A stretch of DNA of 64,000 bases, taken from positions 1-64,000 of the forward strand of contig CAJMGO010000007.1 of assembly GCA_905212975.1 (NCBI GenBank), in the 5' to 3' direction. The notes beneath the pieces are model-generated. The model worked only from the letters and a program-made list of their open reading frames with translations. It was not told the DNA's origin and searched no databases. This document shows positions 34,136 to 43,267 of the stretch, piece after piece. Both the position numbers and the translations under genes were made by a program. How positions within the stretch are numbered: the first letter of the stretch is position 1; every line of letters starts with the position of its first letter. The stretch is from CAJMGO01 sp900557305 (GTDB lineage: Bacteria; Bacillota_I; Bacilli_A; RF39; UBA660).

Positions 34136-35554
34136 ATGAATTTACCTAATTTAAATGAAGCCAAGAAAAGAAAAGCAGAAGATGTTGTTAAAACTAAAGA
34201 TTATATTAGAAATAATAATTTAAATAATTTAGGTTGTAATAAAAAATATTTTATAAAAACTTATGGTTGTCAAATGAATGAACATGATAGTGAAAATATA
34301 AAAGCATTACTTGAAGAAATGGGATTTAAAGAAACTTTTGATATGGAAGATGCTGATTTAATATTACTAAATACATGTGCTATAAGGGAGAATGCTCATA
34401 ATAAAGTATTTGGTATGATTGGAAGAATTAAAACTATAAAAGAAAAGAAGCCTCATGTTATTGCTGGTATATGTGGTTGTATGGCTCAAGAAGAAAGTGT
34501 TGTAAATGAGATTCTTAATAAATATAAACATATTAATATAGTATTTGGTACTCATAATATTTATCAATTACCTGAAATTTTAAATAATGCTATTGTTAAA
34601 TGTGAACGTGAAATTGAAGTTATGTCATATGAAGGTGATATTGTTGAACATATGCCTGTAAAAAGAGATAGTAAATATAAAGCTTGGGTTAATATTATGT
34701 ATGGTTGTGATAAATTTTGCACATATTGTATAGTACCATATACACGTGGTAAGCAAAGAAGTAGAAGACATGAAGATATATTAGAAGAGGTAAAAGATTT
34801 AGTAAAAGAAGGGTATAAAGAAGTTACTTTATTGGGGCAAAATGTTAATGCTTATGGTAAAGATTTATCTGATGGTTATACAATGGAGAATTTACTTGAG
34901 GATACAGCAAAAACTGGAATAGAAAGAATAAGATTTGTTACAAGTCACCCATGGGATTTTACTGATGGTATGATTGATGTTATAGCTAAATATGATAATG
35001 TTATGCCATATATCCATCTACCTATTCAATCTGGAAGTAATAAAATACTTAAGCTTATGGGAAGACGTTATACTAAAGAAAGTTATTTAACTTTATTTAA
35101 AAAAATAAAAGAAAAAATACCAAATTGTTCTGTAACTACTGATATTATTGTAGCTTTTCCAGGAGAAACAGAAGAAGATTTTCAAGATACTCTTGATGTA
35201 GTAAATGAATGTAAGTATGATTCGGCATTTACATTTATATTTTCTCCTCGTGTTGGAACTCCAGCAGCTCGTATGGAAAATAATTTAAGTGAAGAAGTTA
35301 AGAGTGAAAGATTACAAAGATTAAATGAAATTGTTAATAAATATTCTAAAGAAGCTAATGATAGATATTTAGGAAAGATTGTACCAGTACTTTTAGAAGG
35401 TGTTTCTGAAAAGGATGATGAGTGTCTTATGGGGTATACAGATACTATGAAATTGGTAAATGTAAAATGTGATAAAAAATTAATTGGTAATATAGTAAAT
35501 GTTAAGATAACAGATGTAAAAACATGGAGTATGGATGGAGAAATAGTAGAATAA
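34136..35554 (+). CDS. miaB: tRNA-2-methylthio-N6-dimethylallyladenosine synthase MiaB
   Basis: MiaB is a radical-SAM methylthiotransferase that converts i6A37 to ms2i6A37 in tRNAs. The 472-aa protein has the N-terminal UPF0004 domain with its cluster cysteines (KTYGCQMNEHDSE, LLNTCAIRENA, GICGCMAQE), the radical SAM motif CDKFCTYCIVPYTRG and a C-terminal TRAM domain. The initial ~30 residues before KYFIKTYGCQ are a Lys-rich extension. It starts after aagaagtgat and ends in a terminator overlapping its stop. The miaA partner is not in view. Confidence 0.93.
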   Translation: MNLPNLNEAKKRKAEDVVKTKDYIRNNNLNNLGCNKKYFIKTYGCQMNEHDSENIKALLEEMGFKETFDMEDADLILLNTCAIRENAHNKVFGMIGRIKTIKEKKPHVIAGICGCMAQEESVVNEILNKYKHINIVFGTHNIYQLPEILNNAIVKCEREIEVMSYEGDIVEHMPVKRDSKYKAWVNIMYGCDKFCTYCIVPYTRGKQRSRRHEDILEEVKDLVKEGYKEVTLLGQNVNAYGKDLSDGYTMENLLEDTAKTGIERIRFVTSHPWDFTDGMIDVIAKYDNVMPYIHLPIQSGSNKILKLMGRRYTKESYLTLFKKIKEKIPNCSVTTDIIVAFPGETEEDFQDTLDVVNECKYDSAFTFIFSPRVGTPAARMENNLSEEVKSERLQRLNEIVNKYSKEANDRYLGKIVPVLLEGVSEKDDECLMGYTDTMKLVNVKCDKKLIGNIVNVKITDVKTWSMDGEIVE

Positions 35555-35570
35555 TATCTACTATTTTTTT
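35541..35570 (+). terminator. Terminator after miaB (copy 1 of an identical pair)
   Basis: aatagtaga / tctactatt, loop ataata, then T7. The 28 bases from aaatagtag to the T run recur unchanged at 37669, after helD. Confidence 0.88.
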
Positions 35571-35658
35571 GAAACTAAATAAATTTATTGTAAAAAAATA
35601 ATAAATATGATTAAATTGTTTTAGAGATAATTTGTTTTATGTAATAAGGGGAAGATAT

Positions 35659-37674
35659 ATGACAGAAATTGAATTTAAAAGAGAAAATGAATATTTATCT
35701 AACGTAAGAGAACTAATAACAGATTTAATAGTTGATAAAAATAAAAGTATTTCTAAATCGACAGAATCTATTTATGAACAAAAGAAATTTTTATGGGATA
35801 ATAGTTCTGATTATACAGATGAAGAATTGGTTGGATCAATGAATGAAGTTGATTTAAATACTAAAATAACAAGTTTTGATTTGATTCAATTAAATAAATA
35901 TAAACAATCTTTAAATAGTCCTTATTTTGCTAAGGTTGTTTTTGAGGATAAAGAATACAATGAAATAATGAATATATATATAGGAATATGTACTATTGAA
36001 AAAAATCATGATTACTATGTTTTTGATTGGAGAGCTCCTATATCAAGTCTATTTTATAATTATGAAATTGGATCGTCTTCGTATGAGTCTTCTAATGGAA
36101 TTATTTATGGTGAGACTTTATCAAAAATGCAGTTTAAAATTATAGATGGAAAATTAATAAGATGTTTCAATAGCAGTTTAAATATAGATGATGATTTTCT
36201 TCAGGAAATATTAGCTAACTCACAATCAGATAAAATGAAAAATATTGTTAGTACAATTCAAAGAGAACAAAATGAGGTTATAAGAAATATAAGTGATCCA
36301 TATTTAATTGTTCAAGGGGTTGCAGGTTCGGGCAAGACCAGTGTAGCGCTTCATAGAATAGCTTATTTGCTATATAAAAACAAATCTTTAAATTCAAATA
36401 ATATATTAATTTTTTCTCCTAATGATGTTTTTTCTGATTACATATCAAATGTTTTACCAGAATTGGGAGAAGAAAATGTTTTAACCACTACTTTTAGTGA
36501 TTTTGCTAAGGTATGTTTAAAACCATATAAAAAAATAGAAGGTTATACTGAATTTTTAGAAAAAATTTATTCATCAAATAATTTTGATAAAAAATTAATT
36601 GAAAAGAAAATGTCTTATGAATATAAAAATGAAATAGATGAATATTTAGAAAATATTGAAAACAATATTAAATTTGATCATGATATAGAAATTAATAACC
36701 ATATTATTGAAAAGGATGAAATAAGAAACTTATATTTAAGTAAGTACTTAAAATTTCCATATTCAGAAAGATTAGACTTTATTGCCGAAGATATATGTTA
36801 TAAAGCTCATATTTCTTTGAAGCATAAAAACAAAGTAAGAAATGTAATTGTTAAAGAATATAATATATGTGTTAATCAATTTGAATTATATAAAGATTTT
36901 TTAATAAAGAGTAATTATTTGGGTAGTTTTATTTCAAAAGGTAAAGTTAAATATGAAGATATTATGGGATTAATGCTAATATATTTTAAAATAAATGGAT
37001 ATCCTAATTTTTATGGAATTCAACAAGTTGTTATAGATGAAGCACAAGATTATACATATTTACAAATGGAAATATTTAAAAACATTTTTCCTAATGCTAA
37101 ATTTACAATATTAGGAGATGTTAATCAAACTATTAATCCTTTTTACAAATATAAATCATTGGAATCATTAAAAGATATTTTTCCAAAATCAAAATATATT
37201 GAACTTAAAAAAGCATATAGATCAAGTAGTGAAATAATAGATTACACTAATAAAATTCTTGGTATTTCAAATATTGTGGCTGTTAGAAAAGAAAATAATT
37301 ATAATGTAGATATAATTGAGTTGGATGAAAGTAATAAAATTTATCAAGTAAACTCAATACTAAATTTAATGAATAAAAATAATATTCATAAAATTGCTAT
37401 AATTACTAAAAATGTAGAAGAAGCAAAAATTCTTTATAAAAATTTAGAAAATGATAATATACAATTTATTCAAAATACAGATGATTCTATACAAAAAGAT
37501 GTAATAATTATTCCATCATATTTATCTAAAGGTTTAGAATTTGAAGGAGTTATTGTATATAATGATAAAGAGACATATAAAGAAGATGATATAAATTTAT
37601 ATTATGTTGTATGTAGTAGGGCACAACATATGTTAAGTATTTTTAATGAACCACAAAAGATACTAAAAAAATAG
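35659..37674 (+). CDS. helD: HelD-type UvrD/Rep superfamily helicase
   Basis: HelD is an SF1 ATPase that removes stalled RNA polymerase and recycles it. The 671-aa product has the coiled-coil N-terminal arm (EYLSNVRELITDLIVDKNKS), a FDWRAPISSLFYNYE segment typical of HelD, Walker A VAGSGKTSVALHR, Walker B VVIDEAQDYTYLQ, LGDVNQTINPF, KKAYRSSSEIIDYT and the C-terminal KGLEFEGVIVYN and VVCSRAQ motifs. It is somewhat shorter than Bacillus HelD (about 770 aa). ATG 35659 with aaggggaag is preferred over 35632. Confidence 0.87.
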   Translation: MTEIEFKRENEYLSNVRELITDLIVDKNKSISKSTESIYEQKKFLWDNSSDYTDEELVGSMNEVDLNTKITSFDLIQLNKYKQSLNSPYFAKVVFEDKEYNEIMNIYIGICTIEKNHDYYVFDWRAPISSLFYNYEIGSSSYESSNGIIYGETLSKMQFKIIDGKLIRCFNSSLNIDDDFLQEILANSQSDKMKNIVSTIQREQNEVIRNISDPYLIVQGVAGSGKTSVALHRIAYLLYKNKSLNSNNILIFSPNDVFSDYISNVLPELGEENVLTTTFSDFAKVCLKPYKKIEGYTEFLEKIYSSNNFDKKLIEKKMSYEYKNEIDEYLENIENNIKFDHDIEINNHIIEKDEIRNLYLSKYLKFPYSERLDFIAEDICYKAHISLKHKNKVRNVIVKEYNICVNQFELYKDFLIKSNYLGSFISKGKVKYEDIMGLMLIYFKINGYPNFYGIQQVVIDEAQDYTYLQMEIFKNIFPNAKFTILGDVNQTINPFYKYKSLESLKDIFPKSKYIELKKAYRSSSEIIDYTNKILGISNIVAVRKENNYNVDIIELDESNKIYQVNSILNLMNKNNIHKIAIITKNVEEAKILYKNLENDNIQFIQNTDDSIQKDVIIIPSYLSKGLEFEGVIVYNDKETYKEDDINLYYVVCSRAQHMLSIFNEPQKILKK

Positions 37675-37697
37675 TAGAATAATATCTACTATTTTTA
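37669..37697 (+). terminator. Terminator after helD (copy 2 of an identical pair)
   Basis: The same 28-base hairpin as at 35541, starting in the last codons of helD, then ttttattt. Confidence 0.88.
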
Positions 37698-37766
37698 TTT
37701 ACATATATTTACAAAGTCATTTTACTTTATAGTTTTGTTTTTGTATAATATTAAGGGTGATTACTT

Positions 37767-38387
37767 ATGAAGGAAAAAATATCTTTAATATATAAAATAT
37801 TAATAGTGGTAGTAAGTGGTATAGGTTTATATTTAAATTTTAAGTTATATTCTTTTAAAACAGCAATTTTATATTTTACAAATTTAAGTAATATTTTAGT
37901 ATTTGTTTTTTATTTAGTAGGATTAATACTATATTTTACTAAAAAATTGAAAAAAAATGATACATATTATATTATAAAAGGTATGATTACAATGGCTATA
38001 ACAATTACAATGTTTGTATATCAAATTATATTATCTGGTAGTATGAATGCATTTGTAGGTCATGAAGTAGAAAATGCTTTTGTACATTTAATAGTGCCAT
38101 TTTTAGTAATATTTGATTATATAATATTTGGAAAAAAGGGAAATTTAAAGAAAAATTATCCATTTATATGGAGTTTTATATTAATAGTTTATCAATTATT
38201 TGTAATAATATATTCATTATTGGGTGGTAAATTCATGGGATCAGATGTACCATATCCATATATGGATGTAAGTAAAAATGGTATATGGACTGTTATACTA
38301 AATTGTGTACTTGTATATGTTTTTTTTGTAGGATATGGTACAATAGTACAAACATTAGATAATAAATTGGGTAAAAAGAATAAGTAA
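37767..38387 (+). CDS. Pr6Pr-type multi-pass membrane protein
   Basis: The 206-aa protein has six predicted membrane segments and conserved-looking motifs in loops: TNLSNILVFVFYLVGLI, HEVENAFVHLIVPFLVIFDY and DVPYPYMDVSKNG. This matches the Pr6Pr family of six-helix membrane proteins (FAR-17a/AIG1-like), whose bacterial function is unknown. agggtgatt precedes the ATG. It stands alone between terminator 37669 and an AT-rich gap. Confidence 0.75.
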   Translation: MKEKISLIYKILIVVVSGIGLYLNFKLYSFKTAILYFTNLSNILVFVFYLVGLILYFTKKLKKNDTYYIIKGMITMAITITMFVYQIILSGSMNAFVGHEVENAFVHLIVPFLVIFDYIIFGKKGNLKKNYPFIWSFILIVYQLFVIIYSLLGGKFMGSDVPYPYMDVSKNGIWTVILNCVLVYVFFVGYGTIVQTLDNKLGKKNK

Positions 38388-38451
38388 TTTAATATATAGA
38401 TTAAAAAATTAATAATAAATTAATTTTTTTTATAAAAACATACTTTTTTAA

Positions 38452-38676
38452 ATAATAATTAATGATAAAAAAATAATAGGTTTATATGATAAAGAAGTTG
38501 TTGAAAAGAAAATACTTAATTCTAGATTAATTGAAGCTCGTGAAGAGGGTGAAAATAAGAAAGAAAAAGAAGTAGCTTTAAATATGATTAATATGGATTT
38601 GGATGATAATATAATAATTAAATCTTTAAATATTTCTAAAGAGGATTTAGACAATATAAAAGGAAGTAGACTTTAG
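38452..38676 (+). pseudogene. C-terminal remnant of an Rpn/PD-(D/E)XK transposase-like gene
   Basis: An open frame without any usable start codon encodes a Glu/Lys-rich helix and a tail (ALNMINMDLDDNIIIKSLNI then SKEDLDNIK) that resembles the C terminus of Rpn-type recombination-promoting nuclease proteins, where a KG-rich helix is followed by LKMGLDIEFISKATGLSLEEI-like sequence. The nuclease domain is absent and a stop lies directly upstream, so this is a decayed mobile-type gene. Its end overlaps the yigZ end by 4 bases. Confidence 0.6.
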
Positions 38677-39269
38677 TTGCTATTTCCTTTTTTTATTAGT
38701 ATTTCTTTTAATATTTTTAATTGTGATATTTTATTTAATGAATTAATTAATTGTTTATTGTTTTTATCTATATCTATTACATAAGTTATATCATTATTAA
38801 ATTCTTTACTTAATATTTTTATATCTTTTAAATAATTGTCTATTTGTTTGATATTATCATAACTGAAAGTTATTTTAAGTTCTATACCTGGTATAAGATT
38901 ACATATATTATTTTCATCTATGCAGTTTGTAACGCTTTTTGTATATGCTCTAACTAATCCTCCAGCGCCTAATTTTATTCCGCCAAAATATCTTGTTACA
39001 ATGCATAATATATGATTTAATTCATTATTTTTTAATACGTTTAATATTGGAATACCTGCTGTTCCTGCTGGTTCACCATCATCTGAGCATTTTTCAAATC
39101 CATCTACAATATATGCATAACAGTTGTGTGTTGCGTCTTTATATTTATTTTTAATTTCTAAAAGATATTTATCTACATCTTCTATATCATTAACGTAAAT
39201 CATATTACATATAAAGCGTGATTTATTTATAATGTATTCTTTTTTATTATTGTTAATAATAGATTTCAT
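38673..39269 (-). CDS. yigZ: YigZ/IMPACT family protein
   Basis: The 198-aa product has the UPF0029 domain with its hallmark CSDDGEPAGTAGIPILNVL and VTRYFGGIKLGAGGLVRAYT, followed by a ferredoxin-like C-terminal domain. The family is related to eukaryotic IMPACT, which affects translation control; the bacterial role is unclear. ATG 39269 is used because aaggtgac lies just upstream; an in-frame GTG at 39278 overlaps that site. It is oriented against its neighbours. Confidence 0.9.
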   Translation of the reverse strand: MKSIINNNKKEYIINKSRFICNMIYVNDIEDVDKYLLEIKNKYKDATHNCYAYIVDGFEKCSDDGEPAGTAGIPILNVLKNNELNHILCIVTRYFGGIKLGAGGLVRAYTKSVTNCIDENNICNLIPGIELKITFSYDNIKQIDNYLKDIKILSKEFNNDITYVIDIDKNNKQLINSLNKISQLKILKEILIKKGNSN

Positions 39270-39349
39270 AAAAGTCACCTTTATTTATTATAAAGTAAAG
39301 TTTAAAAAAAATCAAAGTATGGTATAATAATTAACAAGAGGTGATAAAT

Positions 39350-41110
39350 ATGATACTTGAAAAACTATTACTTGTACCACATAAACCTGGATGTTATCAA
39401 ATGAAAAATAAAGATGGAGTTATTATATATGTTGGTAAGGCAAAAGATTTAAGAAATAGACTTAATTCATATTTTCATCAATCACATACTGGTAAAACTC
39501 AAAAGTTGGTTAGTGAAATAGCTGATTTTGAATATATAGTTGTAGGCAGTGAATCAGAAAGTTTAATACTTGAAATTAATTTAATAAAAAAATATGATCC
39601 TAAATATAATATATTACTTCGTGATGATAAAAGTTATCCTTATATTGAACTTACTAATGAACGTGTACCAAGACTTACAATAGTAAGAGATTTAAATAGA
39701 AAAAGAAATAAAAATTATTTATATGGACCTTATCCAAATGTTAAGGCTGCTCGTGATACAGTTAATCTTCTAAATAGATTATATCCTCTTCGTAAATGTA
39801 GAACTTATAGTAAGAAACCCTGCCTTTATTATCACATAGGACAGTGTCTAGGATATTGTACTAATAATGTAAACACTGAATTAATTAATTCTATGAAGAA
39901 TGATATTATTAAATTTTTAAAGGGTGATGATAGTGTTGTAACAAAAAAATTAAAAGATGAAATGAAAAGAGAAGCTGATAATTTGAATTTTGAGGCAGCA
40001 CTTGAATTAAAAGAATTAATAAATAATATAGAGGTTACTCTTACTCATCAAAAAGTAGAAATAAATGATTATGTAGATAGAGATATATTTGGATATTATG
40101 TTGATAGGGGTTATTTATCTATACAAGTATTTTTTATACGTGGTGGGAAGATAAAGGAAAGACATAGTAAAATTATGCCTTTGATAGATGAAATAGATGA
40201 ACAGTTAACAGATTATATAGCTAAGTTTTATAATAATTTTTTAATACCTAAAGAAGTTCTTGTACCACAAATTATTAATGTATCTTTACTTGAAGAATAT
40301 TTAAATACTAGTGTTAAGATACCTGTTAAAGGAGTAAAAAAACAATTATTAGATATGGCATGTGATAATTCTAAAATAGCTCTTGATAATGAATTTGAAC
40401 TTATTAAAAGGGATGAGTTTAGAACAATAGAAGCAAATGAAGAACTTAAAAATATTTTAAATATGGATAAGCTTGATAAAATAGAAATATTTGATAATGC
40501 CCATCTTTTTGGTACATTTAATGTATCTGGTATGGTAGTTTATGAAAATGGTAAACCAAATAAGAATGAATATAGAAAATTTAAAATAACTAATGATGTT
40601 AATGATGATTATGGAACAATGCGAGAAGTAATATATAGAAGGTATTTTAGAGTATTAAAAGATGATTTAGTACGCCCTGATTTAATTATTGTAGATGGCG
40701 GTATAGGACAAATTAATGCTGCAAAAGAAATAATAGATTCTCTTCATATGAATATAAAGATAGTAGGTCTTAAAAAAGATGATAGACATACTACAGAAAG
40801 TTTAATTGATACTGATTTAAGAGAAATAAAAATAGATAAAACTAGTAATGTATTTTATTTGCTTGAGAGAATGCAAGAAGAGGTACATAATTTTACTATA
40901 AATTATCATAAACAAATAAGAAGTAAGGGTGCTTTGGCTAGTGTACTTGATAGTATTTCTGGAATAGGTGAGGTAAGAAAAAAGGAATTACTTAAAAAGT
41001 ATAAAAATGTTAAAACTTTAAAAGAAGTAAGTATTCAAGAATTAAATGAAATACTTCCAATTAAGGTTGCTGAAGAATTACATACATTTTTAGAAAACTA
41101 TGAAATATAG
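39350..41110 (+). CDS. uvrC: Excinuclease ABC subunit C (UvrC)
   Basis: UvrC makes both incisions in nucleotide excision repair. The 586-aa protein shows the N-terminal GIY-YIG nuclease (GCYQMKNKDGVIIYVGKAKD), the cysteine cluster (LRKCRTYSKKPCLYYHIGQC), a UVR motif (KREADNLNFEAALELKELI), the RNase H-like C-terminal nuclease (EIFDNAHLFGT, IIVDGGIGQINAA) and helix-hairpin-helix motifs (LDSISGIGEVRKKELLKKY). ATG 39350 follows agaggtgat. Confidence 0.95.
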   Translation: MILEKLLLVPHKPGCYQMKNKDGVIIYVGKAKDLRNRLNSYFHQSHTGKTQKLVSEIADFEYIVVGSESESLILEINLIKKYDPKYNILLRDDKSYPYIELTNERVPRLTIVRDLNRKRNKNYLYGPYPNVKAARDTVNLLNRLYPLRKCRTYSKKPCLYYHIGQCLGYCTNNVNTELINSMKNDIIKFLKGDDSVVTKKLKDEMKREADNLNFEAALELKELINNIEVTLTHQKVEINDYVDRDIFGYYVDRGYLSIQVFFIRGGKIKERHSKIMPLIDEIDEQLTDYIAKFYNNFLIPKEVLVPQIINVSLLEEYLNTSVKIPVKGVKKQLLDMACDNSKIALDNEFELIKRDEFRTIEANEELKNILNMDKLDKIEIFDNAHLFGTFNVSGMVVYENGKPNKNEYRKFKITNDVNDDYGTMREVIYRRYFRVLKDDLVRPDLIIVDGGIGQINAAKEIIDSLHMNIKIVGLKKDDRHTTESLIDTDLREIKIDKTSNVFYLLERMQEEVHNFTINYHKQIRSKGALASVLDSISGIGEVRKKELLKKYKNVKTLKEVSIQELNEILPIKVAEELHTFLENYEI

Positions 41111-41137
41111 TTTTTTTTTAAATTTATTAATAAAACA

Positions 41138-41277
41138 TTGTATAAAATAATAAAATTTGGTATACTAATCATGGCTTTTTCAAATACACACATTATTGAT
41201 TTTTATGCCTAGTGCCTAAATGGTGGTAATAAAAAGAAGATATAATGGAGGAAAATAACAAAAGGAGGAATGAAAAT
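41138..41277 (+). promoter_or_regulatory. Promoter and leader of rpsB-tsf
   Basis: TTGTAT (41138-41143) and TATACT (41161-41166) are spaced 17 bases apart. The untranslated leader of about 105 bases contains gcctagtgcctaaatggtgg and two purine-rich stretches (gatataatggaggaaa and aaaggagga), the second being the rpsB ribosome binding site. Autoregulation by S2 is known elsewhere, but no defined motif is recognised here. Confidence 0.5.
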
Positions 41278-42309
41278 ATGGCAGTAGTGTCAATGAGTTA
41301 TTTATTAGAAACTGGTGTTCACTTTGGTCATCAAACTAAAAGATGGAACCCAAAAATGAAAGAGTATATTTTTACATCAAGAGATGATATTTATATTATC
41401 GATTTACAAAAAACAGCTAAAAAAATAGAGGAAGCATATGCAGCTTTAAATAAAATTGCAGCTGATGGTGGTAAAGTTTTATTTGTAGGTACAAGAAAAC
41501 AAGCACAAGAAGCAATTGTTGAAGAAGCTAAAAGAAGTGATTCTTACTATGTAGCTGAAAGATGGTTAGGTGGAACTTTAACAAACTTCAAAACTATCAG
41601 AAGAAGAATTAAAAGATTAGAAGATATCGAAAAAATGGAAAAAGATGGAACTTTCGATTTACTTCCAAAGAAAGAAGTAATTGGTATTAAGAAAGAATAC
41701 GAAAAATTAAACAAAGTTTTATGTGGTATTCGTGAAATGACTAAATTACCTCAAGCTTTATATATAGTAGATCCTTCTAAAGAAGAAATTGCTATAAGAG
41801 AAGCTAGAAAATTAAATATTCCAGTATTTGGTATTGTAGATACAAATTGTGATCCAGATATGGTAGATTATGTAATTCCTGGAAATGATGATGCAATTCG
41901 TGCAGTTAAATTAATTACAGGTGTTATGGCTAATGCTATTGTTGAAGCAAATGGTGGTAAAGTTGTTGATTATGTAAAAGAAGACGACAAAAATGGTGCT
42001 GAAATAATGGAAAAAGCATTAGAAACAGTAAAAAGAAAAGAAGATAGAAATAAACCAAGATTTGAAAAGAAACCATTTAACAAAGATAATAAAAGAGAAT
42101 TTAAAAAAGAATTCAAAAAAGAAGAAAAAGTAGAAAAAGAAACTAAAAAAGTTGAAAAAGTAGAAAAAGTTGAAAAAGTTGAAAAAAAAGAAGAAGCCAA
42201 AGATTTAACTAAATTAACTGTAGCTGAATTAAGAGATTTAGCTAAGAGTAAAGAAGTTAAAGGATACTCAACAATGAAAAAAGCTGAATTATTAGATGCT
42301 TTAAAATAA
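41278..42309 (+). CDS. rpsB: 30S ribosomal protein S2 with C-terminal Rho_N/SAP-like extension
   Basis: The first ~235 residues are canonical S2 (SYLLETGVHFGHQTKRWNPK, ERWLGGTLTNFKTIRRRI, GIVDTNCDPDMVDYVIPGND). About 70 Lys/Glu-rich residues with KVEKVEKVEK repeats follow, and then a 35-residue C-terminal module (LTKLTVAELRDLAKSKEVKG then YSTMKKAELLDAL) resembling Rho_N or SAP helical nucleic-acid-binding domains. Total length is 343 aa against about 250 in most bacteria. ATG 41278 with aaaggagga is the S2 start; the 41245 ATG is upstream of the conserved N terminus. Confidence 0.94.
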   Translation: MAVVSMSYLLETGVHFGHQTKRWNPKMKEYIFTSRDDIYIIDLQKTAKKIEEAYAALNKIAADGGKVLFVGTRKQAQEAIVEEAKRSDSYYVAERWLGGTLTNFKTIRRRIKRLEDIEKMEKDGTFDLLPKKEVIGIKKEYEKLNKVLCGIREMTKLPQALYIVDPSKEEIAIREARKLNIPVFGIVDTNCDPDMVDYVIPGNDDAIRAVKLITGVMANAIVEANGGKVVDYVKEDDKNGAEIMEKALETVKRKEDRNKPRFEKKPFNKDNKREFKKEFKKEEKVEKETKKVEKVEKVEKVEKKEEAKDLTKLTVAELRDLAKSKEVKGYSTMKKAELLDALK

Positions 42310-42331
42310 AATCCAAAATAAGGAGAAATTT

Positions 42332-43207
42332 ATGATAAGTGCAAGTTTAGTAAAAGACTTAAGAGAAAAAACAGGAGCAGGAATGCTTGATTGTAAGAAA
42401 GCTTTAGAAGCAACTGAAGGAAATATTGAAAAAGCAATCGATTGGTTACGTGAAAAAGGTATTTCTAAGGCTGCTAAAAAAGCTGACAGAATTGCTGCAG
42501 AAGGATTAAGCTCAATTTTAATTAAAGGTGATAAAGCTGTTGTGTTAGAAGTTAATTCTGAAACAGACTTTGTTGCTAAAAATGAAGAATTTAAAGAATT
42601 AGTTAATACTATAGCAAGTACAATTATTGATTCAAATTTAACAGATGAAGTAGAAGAAGCTTTAAAACTTCAAACTTCTGGATGTACAATTGAAGAATTA
42701 ATAATAGAAAAAACTGCTAAAATTGGTGAAAAACTTTCTTTAAGAAGATTTGTTAAAATTGAAAAAACTCCATCTGAATCTTTTGGAGAATATATCCATA
42801 TGGGAGGAAAAATAGCTGTTCTTACAGTTTTAGATAATGCTTCAAGTGAAGTTGCTAAAGATGTAGCAATGCATGCTGCAGCAATGAGACCTCAATATGT
42901 AAGAAGAGAAAATGTTCCAGCAGATGTAGTTGAAAGAGAAAGAGAAGTTTTAAAAGAACAGGCTATGAATGAAGGAAAAACTGCTGAAATAGCTGAAAAA
43001 ATGGTTGAAGGTAGAGTTCAAAAGTTCTATAAGGAAATTTGCTTAGAAGAACAACCATTTGTTAAAGATTCTGATGTTTCTGTTGGAAAATTCGTTTCAA
43101 ACAATGGAGGAACAATTGTTAATATGATTCGTTTTGAAGTTGGAGAAGGAATTGAAAAGAAAGAAGAAAATTTTGCTGAAGAAGTAGCAAAACAAATTAA
43201 TCAATAA
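42332..43207 (+). CDS. tsf: Translation elongation factor Ts
   Basis: EF-Ts exchanges GDP for GTP on EF-Tu. The 291-aa product has the UBA-like N-terminal domain (VKDLREKTGAGMLDCKKALE), the core contacting EF-Tu (EVNSETDFVAKNEEFKELV) and the family motif HMGGKIAVLTVL. It follows rpsB by 22 bases, the universal order, and ends in a terminator. Confidence 0.97.
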   Translation: MISASLVKDLREKTGAGMLDCKKALEATEGNIEKAIDWLREKGISKAAKKADRIAAEGLSSILIKGDKAVVLEVNSETDFVAKNEEFKELVNTIASTIIDSNLTDEVEEALKLQTSGCTIEELIIEKTAKIGEKLSLRRFVKIEKTPSESFGEYIHMGGKIAVLTVLDNASSEVAKDVAMHAAAMRPQYVRRENVPADVVEREREVLKEQAMNEGKTAEIAEKMVEGRVQKFYKEICLEEQPFVKDSDVSVGKFVSNNGGTIVNMIRFEVGEGIEKKEENFAEEVAKQINQ

Positions 43208-43238
43208 AATAGGTATAAAAAATACCTATTTTTTTTTA
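43206..43238 (+). terminator. Terminator after tsf
   Basis: aaaataggtat / atacctatttt stem, A-rich loop, then T-run. Confidence 0.85.
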
Positions 43239-43267
43239 ATGTATGATATAATTAAAATGGTGATAAT

